Source: Gordionus sp. m RMFG-2023 (taxonomy: Eukaryota > Nematomorpha > Gordioida > Chordodea > Parachordodidae). From it: 64,000 nt of DNA. How positions within the stretch are numbered: position 1 is the stretch's first letter; the number at the start of each line of letters is the position of its first letter. The stretch spans positions 7,479,366 through 7,543,365 of the forward strand of contig NC_088777.1 in the NCBI RefSeq assembly GCF_954871325.1, written 5' to 3'. The notes beneath the pieces were generated by a model, which was not told the DNA's origin, ran no database searches, and saw only the letters and a list, made by a program, of their open reading frames with translations. Positions 26,468 through 37,638 of this stretch are shown here, piece after piece. Both the position numbers and the translations under genes were made by a program.

Positions 26468-26668
26468 TAGTGTTGTTAAACAGCTTGATTTGAGTCGATT
26501 TATAAACAAGGCTAACTCATTAAGGTCTCGAGATTTCGCTAATAGATGTCCAAACCTTTGTGCGAACTATGACCAAAATCTTCAGGTTTTGCATAATAAT
26601 TTTCTGGATAAAATACTGAATTAAACGTTTTTAAAAATAGGCGCAAATCGAGTCGTTTAACAAGACTA
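26468..26668. mobile_element. palindromic MITE copy downstream of bestrophin
   Basis: TAGTGTTGTTAAACAGCT opens and CGTTTAACAAGACTA closes. The internal CTCGAGATTTCGCTAATAG and CCAAACCTTTG stretches are shared with 19106-19318. It begins about 225 bp after the bestrophin stop and so may overlap its 3' untranslated region. Confidence 0.85.
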
Positions 26669-27015
26669 GTAGGATTGGTCTGGAAAGGATCCATATGCGA
26701 ATATGACATTACCTTGTCGACAATGGATGAGAGGGATAGATTCACGATGGGAGATTTAACCATAATCAATTTAGATCTAAAAATAAAATGGATGACAGAA
26801 GTCAATATGGATGATTTTATTAGTGAAAATAAAACAAACATTTAGACCAAGTTAAAAAATAATAATGAAAATCTTAATATGGCAATTGCCTTTTATTGTT
26901 TTGCAAAAATAGGTTAGACCAGTAGTATAATATTAAAAAAAGCGGGATAAAATATATATTAGAAATGTCTTTTTTTTAAAAAACCAATCAATAGAAATCG
27001 TTAAAAATACTAATT

Positions 27016-27300
27016 AATTTTTGTAAATAAAACTGATATTATTTCTAGTTTCCATAAAATTCTAATGTAAATTATATATATGTAGGTTTACCAGACGTTC
27101 TTTTAAGAGAACATGTCACCAATACAGACGATTAATATGGATTATGAAGCATCGTTAAAAATTCAAATTAATTTTTGTAAATAAAACTGATATTTTTCTA
27201 GTTTCCATAAAATTCTAATGTAAATTATGTATATGTAGGTTTACCCATTGGGTTTACCAGACGTTCTTTTAAGAGAACATGTTCTCTTTTGAAACGTCTA
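27016..27300. repeat. two direct copies of a roughly 100-bp unit
   Basis: TTTTTGTAAATAAAACTGAT through GACGTTCTTTTAAGAGAACATG occurs at 27016-27112 and again at about 27171-27272, a period near 155 bp with two small indels. The shared 3' part contains the inverted pair CATGTTCTC / GAGAACATG. Confidence 0.8.
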
Positions 27301-29555
27301 GAAATATGTACGGTATTATAGGAATTTTTTTCCCATAAATAAAATCAATATTTAAAACAAATATTAAAAATGGACAAATAATCCTTAGGAGGCAATGGAA
27401 AATAATTTATTAAATGCATATAAATTGCATCGAATATTTTGATGTTTGGTCAGAACTTAGAGATGAATTAAAATGTTAAATAAAAAATTCCAAACGTGGT
27501 CAGATTTAAGTCTATATTCCTTTGAAAAATAAAAAGGTTTTTAATTAAAATTATTTATAGTTGTTCGACCAATTTTGCAGCCATAATTCATTTAATACAA
27601 ATAAAAATGAGTATTAAAGAATATTCAAAATTTCTTCACCTAGCCACCAAATATTTATGATATTCCAATCCTTGAACAACAAATGAATTGCTAATTATAG
27701 CATGTTTTATTTTTGATATATCAACTCAAGCTTCTTTTGTTTAATCGAAAGTAAATGAATGAGTGAGTAGATATCAGTGGATATTATAAGAGCAATTATA
27801 TGCACACATTATAATTTAAATTCTTTGAGAAAAGACCAAATTATATAATAAAAAATGTCAGTAAATGAAAAATATGGAATAAAAATAGTATGAATGATTT
27901 GCAAGTTATATAAATTTTGTTTGATTGCTATATAAATAGAATAAAAAATAAATGATTGCTTAAAAAAAAATCATTTAAAAGCCCTATTTAAAATATAAAA
28001 GTCGTTTTTTCAGCTATAGGACTTGGCAATTTTATTTATGAGGAACCAAAATGTTGTTTACAATATCTCCAATTTCTATATATTTTTTTTATATATATCT
28101 AAGATAACAACTAAGATTAATTAATTATATACCTAATAAAATAAATTAAACTTGTACACATCATATTCTAATCATATAACTTTTACACAACAAAAGATCT
28201 CTATATTGATTGACAATCTTTGTCTTACCATGCATATCATATATTAAATATATAATCTACAAATCTGCATTTATATATTTATTGACATTCTTATTATATA
28301 AAATTATATATAACATGCCCACCCTTTAAAGGCATGTTATTCCAAAAAATTACATTTTTCATATACTTCATAAAATTCGCTTCATTATGCCTGTGCAAGT
28401 GTCATAATGTCTCATCAAACATATTAATAATTTCACAAGAAAAATTTACAGATTTCCCTAACCTTCATCTTACGACCAAATCCATTTGATATCCTACACC
28501 ATACTTACCACTTTAACTGGTTCATTTCACTTGATAGTACATTGCTTGCCATAATTACCAAATGCGGATCAATTAAAATCAACATTTAAGTCAGGAAAAG
28601 TAACATTTCTCATATAATCTTTGGAGGGAAAATTTACTCAAAAAAATATGATAGGGAAAATGATTTTTTAACATGATCAATGTGTTTGTTAACTGCACCT
28701 GAAGGAATTAGAAAAAGGGATCTAATAGTGGTAGATCTAATTCATTTTGTCAATTATAAACATTCAGCTGCCTAATGGTATTGAGGAAAGTGATTTTACA
28801 TATGGGTTACACATATTAAAATTAAGAATAGATTCAATTTTTAAAATATTTTCATCATGAAAGATAAAAATTTGATATTTTATCATGTCTGCTTAAGCTA
28901 TTAATAATATTTAAAATAAAATAAATCACAAAAACTAAAGCAAGTCCATTAGAAAAGTAAACTTATAATTCATTATAACAAAAATCAAGTTATCATGGAA
29001 CATAATTACATTGTTTTCAATAATTTTAATACATTTTTAAAATGAATTCCTTTACTGATATGAAATTTTTTTACACTAAATAAAACATATCTGATAATAT
29101 TTCTATTTAATATTTAAGGTTTTTATTTTTAAAATATTTTGGCATAAATTAAAATTTTTATTAAAATTGTATTTTTTAGCTAAGCATAATAAATTCAAAT
29201 GAATAATTTTTTTATAAGGATTCAAAATCAAAATAATGAATAAAAATGAATATATCCTCTTAAAAATTTGGTTTCAAGAGTTCAGGCCCAATACAATGTT
29301 AAGGCATATCTTTAAGAAGTGCTGATAAAACACAAACATATTCAATAACATTTTTTTTGTATTGAATAATTTATATTTCAATACATATAAAAGTTATTGA
29401 TATTGTGATATATAACTTTTCAAAAATTTAATCCACCATATTTAGCTATTTATAAAATTTTGTGAATCAAAATCAAAACTTCATGTCCATATATATATTT
29501 ATTTTATCAAACTAAAATATAAATTAATTTTGCATACATATATATAATAATATTT
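27301..29555. other. AT-rich intergenic DNA, nothing supported
   Basis: A mildly more GC-rich stretch at about 28310-28810 gives short peptides on the minus strand but no continuous frame, splice-consistent gene or family I recognise. It may be an old repeat. Confidence 0.35.
29498..29503 (-). terminator. RPS13 polyadenylation signal
   Basis: AATAAA on the minus strand, about 53 nt past the RPS13 stop codon. Chosen by position only; other AT-rich hexamers lie nearby. Confidence 0.5.
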
Positions 29556-30309
29556 TTATGCCACTAAAGCAGAAGCAGTTGATGAATCACTAAAATAAAT
29601 ACATGATATATAACAAATAAAATTTATTTACTATTTCCAATTTGGAGGAAGTATGCTTTTTCTTTTGTAATATCTGGCCAGCCTATGAATTCGACTTTCT
29701 ACTAAAATTAAACGGAATTTACAATCTTTATCCTATTTTAAAAAAATTAATAAATTTGCTTAAACATAATAAATAAACCTTTCTGTTTTTTTCTAGATGT
29801 TTTCTCATTGCAACTGCCTTTTTTATCAAATTGTGCAAGTCTTCAGGAATAGCTGGAGCAAGCCCACACGCCTTAAGTGTTCTTAAAATTTTGTTTCCTG
29901 TTAAATTTTTAACTTGAGCAACTCCGTGCTGGTCTCGTAATTTTATACCTTATATTTTAATCATTTTTTGTGAATTAATAAATATTTACCAATTTGAGAT
30001 GGAGTCAAACCCTTTTTAGCATATTTAAATATATGTTCTTTAACTTCTTCTACAGTAAGCTTTAACCACTGATAAAAAAAATAATATATAAATATATTTC
30101 GTATAAATTACAGTTGGAATACATCTTCTGTAAGGTAATGCCGATTGCGATATACCTTTACTATAAATATAATAAATTTATAATTTCATACATATGTATT
30201 ATATAAATTTCAGTTAGAGCTAATATTGAATATCATAATTATCAATGAAATTAATCATCATTTCAAAAAAATATTATTTTTTTTACCCTTTGCCATACAT
30301 ACGACCCAT
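29556..30309 (-). CDS. RPS13: 40S ribosomal protein S13 (uS15)
   Basis: RPS13 is a component of the small ribosomal subunit that binds 18S rRNA (bacterial S15 family). Six exons, read from the start: 30309-30287, 30160-30112, 30068-29990, 29948-29779, 29732-29632, 29589-29556. Coding length is 456 nt, giving 151 residues, exactly the usual animal length. It begins [20 protein letters not shown], contains [38 protein letters not shown] and [14 protein letters not shown], and ends [16 protein letters not shown]. All borders are GT/AG. A premature-looking stop just after NWK is avoided by a GTAAAT donor inside that codon run, which links to the last exon for the conserved tail. Introns 2-5 are only 41-46 nt; intron 1 (126 nt) is longer because it houses a snoRNA. 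Complete and evidently functional. Confidence 0.98.
30205..30266 (-). ncRNA. SNORD44: C/D box snoRNA, SNORD44-like, in RPS13 intron 1
   Basis: Read on the minus strand, a perfect C box ATGATGA (30261-30255) is followed about 40 nt later by a D box CTGA (30213-30210). The guide directly upstream of the D box, TATTAGCTCTAA, is complementary over 11-12 nt to the universally conserved 18S rRNA segment TAGAGCTAATA. Counting five nucleotides from the D box targets the A in CTAG-A-GCTAAT, which is 2'-O-methyl-A166 in human 18S numbering, the site served by SNORD44. The same guide plus D box (TTAGCTCTAACTGA) occurs in the human snoRNA as I remember it. The interior also holds degenerate C'/D' candidates (ATGATAT, TTGA). 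Release from the spliced intron would couple it to RPS13 expression. The terminal stem is weak, so exact ends are uncertain. Confidence 0.85.
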
Positions 30310-31379
30310 GTTGCTAAAATTATAAGGATATTTGGTTGAAAATACAAATCAGCTTATAATATTTTATATTCTTATTTTAATTTTAAATATTATATTTATA
30401 AAAATCTTATATTATGTAATCAACATAATATATTTGCTAGTAACATTAATTGATTATATAACAATGATAAAACAAATTATCATAGATAAGCGTATTATTT
30501 TATATAAAAATGACTATTTAAAAAAATATAAAACGAGTCTAAGGCAAACTGAAGAACTATTCCCTAATATTTCCAATCATAAATAAATTTATTCTCTAAT
30601 TTCTTTAATACTCTTCTAGGTTACTTCCTTTTTCAAGGGGTTATTTATAGTACCTTATATTAATATTAAAAAAATAAATATAATAATATACCCTTTGATA
30701 AAGGCAATTCTCTTATTTTATATATATTCTTCGCTTTAAATATTGTTTTTAATAAAATTATGAAATTTCTACATTAGATTTTCGGATTAATCTGAATTCC
30801 TTGGCATGAAATGAAAAATTTACCATCGAATATCAAAATTCTAAATTGGTACTATGTTTAGGCCCTATCTCATATCTATTTTTATAAAATTAGTTCAAAT
30901 AATTTGCATCTCTTTCTTAGTGGCATCACTAACTTTCTGAACTCTAAGAAAAAATTATATTTTTTAATATATATTTTTAAAAACGACCTTTTTTATGAAT
31001 ACATTTTTAAAATTACCTTATTAGTTATTTTTTTAAAAAAAATAAAATTTCAGGAGCCTTTTAAATTTTATAGTGGCCTACGTCCAATGTGCCCCTCTTC
31101 CCTTCTACACTCTCCTAGTGAAGGGGTTAATTCTCAGCAAAATAGAGTCTAAAGAAATAGTTTGGAATATAGAAATGTTTCTATAAACCTATTTATGGCA
31201 TTAATTTTTTTAAAAATACCACTGGTTTACTACTAAATTTCCCCTCTCGACATAAAAACGGATCAAATTTAGTCAAATCGTTATAAAAATATATTAAAAA
31301 GAAAAAACGTTTTTTATCCAATGATATATATTTTATTATGACAATTATGGTATACTGACTGAAAAATTTTAACAGTTCA
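30310..31379. other. AT-rich intergenic DNA with a repeat trace
   Basis: Upstream of RPS13 there is no recognisable promoter motif beyond A/T runs. A TAGTGGCCTACGTCCAATG stretch with pyrimidine-rich sequence (about 31068-31125) resembles hAT-like tips elsewhere in the window. Hydrophobic short open frames here look compositional. Confidence 0.35.
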
Positions 31380-31383
31380 TTAT

Positions 31384-31657
31384 TGTTGCAAATGTTGAAT
31401 TAAAGAGAAAAATAAAAATGTTTATTTATTTTTAAGAGATGTCAATCAGATTATTATTCTTTTTAATAATAAGTTTTTATTGTAAAAGTAATAATTGATT
31501 CAGTCGGTGATTTTATAAAATGAGTTGAATATTTATAAATTGGAATTTGAATTATTTGATATTGAATTTTATGATTATACTGTTGTAATTTATTAGATTT
31601 TGAAATAAAGAGAATTTTATTAAAATTATTTGTAGTGAAATTTCTTAAATATAAAAA
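31384..31657 (+). repeat. 5' LTR of the gag-only element
   Basis: A 274-bp direct repeat partner of 34103-34380, starting TGTTGCAAATG. It ends just before the TGGTACCG primer-binding-like site. Shared internal stretches include TTGAATATTTATAAATTGG and TTTGATATTGAATTTTATG. Confidence 0.88.
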
Positions 31658-31685
31658 TGGTACCGAACGACCAGGATTCGTGAAC
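31658..31685 (+). other. candidate tRNA primer-binding site
   Basis: TGGTACCGAACGACCAGGAT followed by TCG immediately follows the 5' LTR. Its complement ends in ACCA and includes CGAATCCTGG, the pattern of a tRNA T-arm followed by the acceptor and CCA. The fit is imperfect (about two extra nucleotides before CCA), so the tRNA identity is left open. Confidence 0.5.
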
Positions 31686-32126
31686 ACTTATTAGGGAAAA
31701 AATAAGTTAGAGAAAATTATAAAAATTGAAATATTTAGAGGAAAAAAATAAAACAAGAGTGTTTTATAAAAATAAATTGCAGACGTTATTAATCAAGAAA
31801 AAAATTTTCCAGGACCGGGTTCCTCAAAATAATAGTGGATTCCGGATATATAAAGGTAAGAAATTTTTTTTTGTATTATAAATTACACAACGCAATAGTA
31901 AGATTTTTTGGATTCAAATTAGAAATATATAAGATAAAATTTTGGGTAATTAATGAAAAAATGGCTTTTTATTTTAATGATAATTATAATAAGCATAATA
32001 TTAATAAAATGTCAAATTTTAAGAGTAATTTAATAAAATTTTTAATTCAAACTTTAATAAAGTGGATGTGACCAATAATGTCATTACTGCATTAATTTTT
32101 TTGTGTTTTATGTAATCTTAATTATA

Positions 32127-32741
32127 ATGAAACAAGTAATAAGGAAAATAAAAAGAAGATCTCTTAAAAATAGAGAAAATCATATAAAAAATACAAATAC
32201 TGAAAATTTAATTACTAAAGTTTTGGTGAAATCTCCAGACATTTCTGAAGATATCAAAAATAGTTTACATTTAATTTTGTTAGAATTAAAAAATTTAAAT
32301 GGTAAAAAAAATGTTGAAGAAAAATATGAGAAAATATTAGATACGGGTGACGTATTTAATTTTCCTCAAAATATTGACATATCGGAGGATATAAATAAAA
32401 AATTAAATTCAATTGTGATTGAATTTAAAAAGCAAATTTCTGAGGTTTTAATCGAGAAACCAGCAGAAATTTTGAAAAATAATAGTACAAATAACACTAA
32501 TAATACTTTGAGACAAAGTACAGAGGAATCTCTAATTTTACGTGAAATTAGAGAAATGAGAGAAAATATGAAAAATTTGTCTAGAGAAGTTTCCAACTTA
32601 AAAATCAAATGTAATAATGTGATTGAAAGTTGTGAACTTTGTGGAAGAAAAGGACATATTGGTAAAAATTGTTATTCAAGAAACCGAAAAACTAATGAGA
32701 ATGTGACTACAAAACCAAGTGAAAAAAATAGTGTGTCATAG
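32127..32741 (+). CDS. Gag-like protein of the LTR element
   Basis: A Lys/Asn/Glu-rich, largely helical frame with the knuckle CELCGRKGHIGKNC (C-x2-C-x4-H-x4-C) near its end, the RNA-binding nucleocapsid motif of retroelement Gag proteins. An adjoining frame carries further knuckles (see 32719-32985). I see no capsid major-homology region that would place it firmly in Ty3 or Ty1 groups. Treated as a fossil element gene. Confidence 0.7.
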   Translation: MKQVIRKIKRRSLKNRENHIKNTNTENLITKVLVKSPDISEDIKNSLHLILLELKNLNGKKNVEEKYEKILDTGDVFNFPQNIDISEDINKKLNSIVIEFKKQISEVLIEKPAEILKNNSTNNTNNTLRQSTEESLILREIREMRENMKNLSREVSNLKIKCNNVIESCELCGRKGHIGKNCYSRNRKTNENVTTKPSEKNSVS

Positions 32742-32985
32742 ATGTGGTTTTGTAGGACATATAAAAAGAAATTGCATGGTGAAAGAAGCCAATTTCAAAA
32801 ATGGATTTCCGCAACGAACATTGGTAGTGATAAATCCAGTGGTTCGAAGTATACAAAATCCTCAGATTATAAATGTGGATGAAATTAAAACTTATAATAC
32901 AGACCATAATAGAATGTGTTTCAAATGTGAAGAAATGGGACACATTGCCATACATTGTATCCAAAGTGTGAGTGGGTCACAGTGA
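32719..32985 (+). CDS. zinc-knuckle frame of the LTR element
   Basis: Contains two CCHC knuckles, CHRCGFVGHIKRNC and CFKCEEMGHIAIHC, in a frame overlapping the end of the larger Gag-like frame. Overlapping frames are common in LTR elements. No protease or polymerase follows before the 3' LTR. Confidence 0.65.
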   Translation: MKKIVCHRCGFVGHIKRNCMVKEANFKNGFPQRTLVVINPVVRSIQNPQIINVDEIKTYNTDHNRMCFKCEEMGHIAIHCIQSVSGSQ

Positions 32986-34102
32986 CTATATGATTTGAAA
33001 GAGAATCATATAAAAATAGAAAAATCATATTTAGAGAATAATAAATATTTTAATATATATAGTTTTATGAAAAATTTTGATTATTGAAAAAGAAATTAAT
33101 CAGTGTTGGTGTTTTCGTGTCAATATAAAATTGAGTAAAGCATAATTAAAAGTGATAATATATTGTAATAAAAGTTTTAATAAAAATAACATCTGGGAAG
33201 AAAAGTATTATTTATCTTAAACAATAGAGAAGAATATTTTAATTTAAGAATTAAATTTTTATCAATAAAATAAAAACATTGACTTTAATAAATTCATGTG
33301 AATAATAACATGTGGCATGGTAATGGAAAGTTCAATGAAATACAAACTTTTTGTAGATTAATTTTTTAAAAAAATGTATTTATTTTTAATTTAAAGAGAC
33401 ATTGTTGTGAAACAATGTAAAATTAAAATTTTTTAATATTATGTGGTAAAGAAAAAAAGAAACTTTTAAATAAAAGTCGGTGGACAATAAAAGATTTTAA
33501 ACTTTGACCTAGTGAAGAATTATGTAAAATAAAAAAGTTTTTAAAAAAAAGATGAATGTGATGTGATGATATTGTTTATAGTTTTAATAGTTATAATTAT
33601 AAATTAACATTTTTGTTATCTATCGGCACATCTTCATATTTTTTTTTGTAACATAAAAAATATGATTGTGGTGGCATTATATATATATATTGTAGTTTTG
33701 TATTTTTGCTATATGACATGTCTTAATATTTTTTTTTGTGGTTCATATTATTTTCTTAATGGATATAACGAAAATCAATTTATGTAGTTTTAATAGTGAT
33801 AATTATAAATTATTTTTTTTATCCCTATTCGTATTCTTTTATTTTGTTTGTGGTCAATTATTTGTTTTATAATGGAACATTAAGAAAAAGAAAATAATTG
33901 TAAAGGATTGTTGAATCCAAATTTATATGTATTATAAAACATACAAAATATATTAATTATTATAATCCGCATGTCGAAAGGAGACAATTCAAGAGTTAAA
34001 AGTCGATGATGTTCAAAGATAAGATTCGATAGATGACGAGGAAATAATAATGTCCTTAAAGAACGATAATTATATGGTATCTGGGCGTTTGAAGGGTGGG
34101 CG

Positions 34103-34380
34103 TGTTGCAAATGTTGAATTAAAGAGAAAAATAAAAATGTTTATTTATTTTCAAGAGATGTCAATCAGATTATTATTCTTTTTAATAATATGTTTTTATT
34201 GTAAAAGTAATAATAGATTCAGTCGGTGATTTTATAAAATGAGTTGAATATTTATAAATTGGAATTTGAATTATTTGATATTGAATTTTATGATTATACT
34301 GTTGGAATTTATTAGATTTTGAAATAAAGTGAAAAATTGAAATAAAATTATTTGTAGTGAAATTTGAGAAAATATAAAAA
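34103..34380 (+). repeat. 3' LTR of the gag-only element
   Basis: Starts TGTTGCAAATG directly after a polypurine stretch (GAAGGGTGGGCG) and is followed by TTAT, repeating the 4 bp left of the 5' LTR. Its near identity to the 5' LTR suggests a recent insertion. Confidence 0.88.
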
Positions 34381-34384
34381 TTAT

Positions 34385-37300
34385 CATTTAGCTAAACCAT
34401 GTTTAGAGAATAACTAAAATTGTCCATTTTTCATTATATATTTGAAGAGTACATATGCGCACAGGATTGCTTAAGCCAAAATTATTGGCTTGTGGTCAAT
34501 TTTTAAAAAGGAAATTTTTAAATGTTTCATGCTGCTAAATTTAAAATTGTTAAAATCACTCATGCCAAAAATGATTAAATGGCAATTCTGTTTACATTAA
34601 ATTTTATCAAAATATCAACCAACTGTTTTTTTTTCTATTTTATAAAATTTCTACTAATCTTACCGCCAATTATATAAAATCTACTATAAATTTTATTTAT
34701 ATTTTACCAAATATCCTATTGTAACCTTCAAATTCTCAAATAATCTTAAAAAGAAAATTATGTAACTTTGTTAACTTTATTTTACGGCCAGCATAATGTC
34801 AAAAATAATGCATCCGTTAAAATAGATTCGAGTTTTCATATCCTCAAACCAAAATATTATTCACAAAATAAAGACGTATCCGATAAAATAATAAGTATAA
34901 ATAAATTAATTTTTTTACTTAGTAAACTAACTTAGGAAGAAAGTCAAAAGCGAATCCTTAAGCTACAAAATCTAATTACTGATTTATTTTTCAAATATTT
35001 ATCAAGTACAGTGTCATAATTGGGATTTTGATTTGTTAAATTTGATTTTACGTAAAGTCATTATGTATTGCGTTTGGTGAATCATTTTTATTTTTATAAT
35101 TTTATGTTATAGTTTAATCGCGTTAACCTTTTATTTTTAGATTTAGAAAAGTTGATTATTGTAAAGTCATTATAATTATGATTATTATAATTTTTAAAAA
35201 ATGTATTTTTTAGTTTATAATTTGAATTTTCGGCATGATTAGGTGGTTTGTAATTTTTTAACTTGTTAATTTTTAATTATTTTTTAAAATTATTATTCGC
35301 TTTCCCAAAAAAGGGAAGCAAAATTGAAATATTTCAATTCATTTTTTTTTTGAATTCATCATTTTCTTCTTCTTCTTTTTTAAAATTCATTTTTTTTTTA
35401 TATAAATATTCTTATTTTTATGTTTTAAAAAGTAAAAATAAAAGGAGTTATTTTCACAGCGTGATAATAGTAGTTTATTCGTAAATTTTTTAAAAATTAT
35501 TAATTATTTTAAGTCTAGATTGATACTAACTACGTATGGGTATTATATTATATTTTATATAATATTTAATAAAATAATTTAAAAAATATGATCTTAAAAA
35601 TTTTCAATTTAAAATTACAACATGAGAGACTTTGTGGTAGTTTGAAAATATCTTTTCACTTTTAAAAAAAAATAATATTGTAGTCTATAGCTATATGGTA
35701 AATTCTACAATGCATCTAATTCGATAATTTCTTTAATGGTTTCAATATTTTGGGAAAAATTGTTACATGGGTCTGTCAATCAAATTCCTCCATGATGCAC
35801 GGAGTGTTAGATGCGCCACTAATAAAAAGAGTGACAGTAGGGATAAAAATAAAATTGTTTAAGTCAGAGTATTATTTTTTTAACGTGTGAGCTATTATGA
35901 TCTTAATATATCTATCAGTATATACTGTTAAAATTGCTAAAATGTCATATATTTAACAGTTTTCTAGTCAAACGGCACATGATATATATATATAGAGACA
36001 GAAAATTTATTTTATTTTTTATTCAATAAATATAACTTGAAGAATATTTTTTATCAATATTAGCCTAAATTAAAATTATAAAGAATATAAAATGTTACCA
36101 CTCTTTTTCCTTAAATTAATGCTAAAAAATATTAGTAATCTTAACTAAAAACATATAAGTGCAATTTAAATAAATATTCACCTCAATAATTTTTTAGTTT
36201 ATTTCTAAACCCTTGATCGTGATGTGAAAACTTAAAAAAAACCATATGAAGTGCAACCAGAATATAAAGGTGTTTCATATTTCTCAACACGATGAGCTTT
36301 TGTCCACACGGCTCGATGCTCTAAATCCCCCCCCCCCAAATAACGCTAGTACACCTTATTTATTAACAAAATATTATAATAAGCCAGTTTTCAAAACAAT
36401 TCTAATCAAACTCTTTCAGGCATCATGATTATTTTTAAGGTAGGAATAACATATGATCAATCATTAGTTAGCGATATTCAACTAGTTGTTACTAACCGTA
36501 CTCTAAATATTAGTCAGGAGCTTGTATAATTTGAAAACTGTACTAATATATTATCAATAAATGAATGAGTAATTTATATTTATTTACAAATTTAATTTTT
36601 TTATCAGTTATTTTCTTTAATCTACAAATAGTGTATATTTTTACTTTACCCTACTCCCCTTTGGTCTTCAAAAAATATTGAAGGCAAATTGCTCTTACCC
36701 CCTCTCATCTAGACGTTTTATAGAAGCAAATATTTACAGATATCGCGCCATTTAGAAATTCCATTTTTATTTTAGATATACTTTTAAAAGATCCAAAACT
36801 GGTATAAGACCTCTATAATTTCTATAGATGCATAGATATAGGTGGTATTAAATTTGATTTTTAAATATAATATAAATAAAGAATTTATTCAAAAGAAATC
36901 GTAGTACCCCAATAAACCTCTGCATACGTATAAAAAATAAACTCGAGATATTTACAAAAAAAATGCACCTTATTTTGAAATATTTTATCATTTATAATGG
37001 GATTTTTGATCCATTCCCATTCGGTTAACATCAATTTTCCTTAGAAAAAGAGGTTAAACAATAGTTGAATTGAATATAAACAATCGATTGATTCAAAGGA
37101 AAAATTTTAATTAGTGATTTGCATACAGAGCTCTAATCTATGAATCAAGTGGATTTTTTAGCGTCATAAAATTTAAGATAATATTTTCTCATTTCAGAGA
37201 ATTATGTAAATTTTTATTATAATGAAATGATAAAATTACTATTTAAAAAAAATAAATACAAAATTAATTATATTTGAGATTTGTCTGGATTCATAACATA

Positions 37301-37607
37301 TGTATTTTGCTTTTTCCAATTTCCCAATATTTTACAACCTAAATTAAATCTAACTGCATTTTATCCATCTTGTCGTAATCGTACACAACAAATTATTACA
37401 TTCGCACAAATTTTAAATGTTAAATCATGTAAAAGTAACAATCATCTGTACACTCAATAATAGCAAAATCTATATTCTATAAATATGGTAACAAAAAATA
37501 ATTTTGCTATAATTAAAATTAAAATATATACAATACAATATGGTAGTACTATATAAATAACGGTATTAACAAATAAACAAATCCCTAATCCATTAATATT
37601 TAATGAT
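34385..37607. other. AT-rich intergenic DNA, nothing supported
   Basis: No gene, RNA or clear repeat recognised between the LTR element and the TOP3B 3' end. A C-run at about 36328 and a pyrimidine-rich patch at about 35355-35405 are the only compositional features. Confidence 0.4.
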
Positions 37608-37613
37608 TTTATT
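37608..37613 (-). terminator. TOP3B polyadenylation signal
   Basis: AATAAA on the minus strand 26 nt after the TOP3B stop codon, a typical position for a short 3' untranslated region. Confidence 0.65.
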
Positions 37614-37638
37614 CTAGGATATCTATTTAACTAATCAT

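Larger units (their letters stand above)
31384..34380 (+). mobile_element. gag-only LTR retrotransposon (TR-GAG-like), nearly whole
   Basis: Direct LTRs (31384-31657 and 34103-34380) both begin TGTTGCAAATGTTGAATTAAAG and differ at only a handful of positions plus one small indel near the 3' end. The flanks carry the same 4 bp, TTAT (31380-31383 and 34381-34384). A tRNA-complement-like primer site starting TGGTACCG follows the first LTR, and a polypurine stretch GAAGGGTGGG precedes the second. The interior encodes only Gag-type sequence with CCHC zinc knuckles; no reverse transcriptase, RNase H or integrase is recognised. As a non-autonomous gag-only element it looks structurally whole and fairly young; relative to a full retrotransposon it is a stripped fossil. 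Confidence 0.85.

Noticed and set aside
28310-28810. Possible minus-strand exons in a slightly GC-richer stretch
   Set aside because: Short discontinuous peptides without splice-consistent joins or recognisable family.
29633-29645. Apparent premature stop of RPS13 after NWK
   Set aside because: A GTAAAT donor within that stretch and a TTTTAG acceptor before 29589 restore the conserved C-terminus in phase.
29949-30111. U14-type snoRNAs in other RPS13 introns, as in human
   Set aside because: Introns 2-5 are 41-46 nt and too short to hold a snoRNA.
30332-30586. 84-residue hydrophobic frame divergent from RPS13
   Set aside because: Ile/Tyr/Leu-rich composition is what AT-rich DNA gives by chance; no conserved motif.
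31658-31730. tRNA gene at the tRNA-like segment after the 5' LTR
   Set aside because: Only a 3'-end-like stretch is present; no D-arm, anticodon arm or matching acceptor strand was found.
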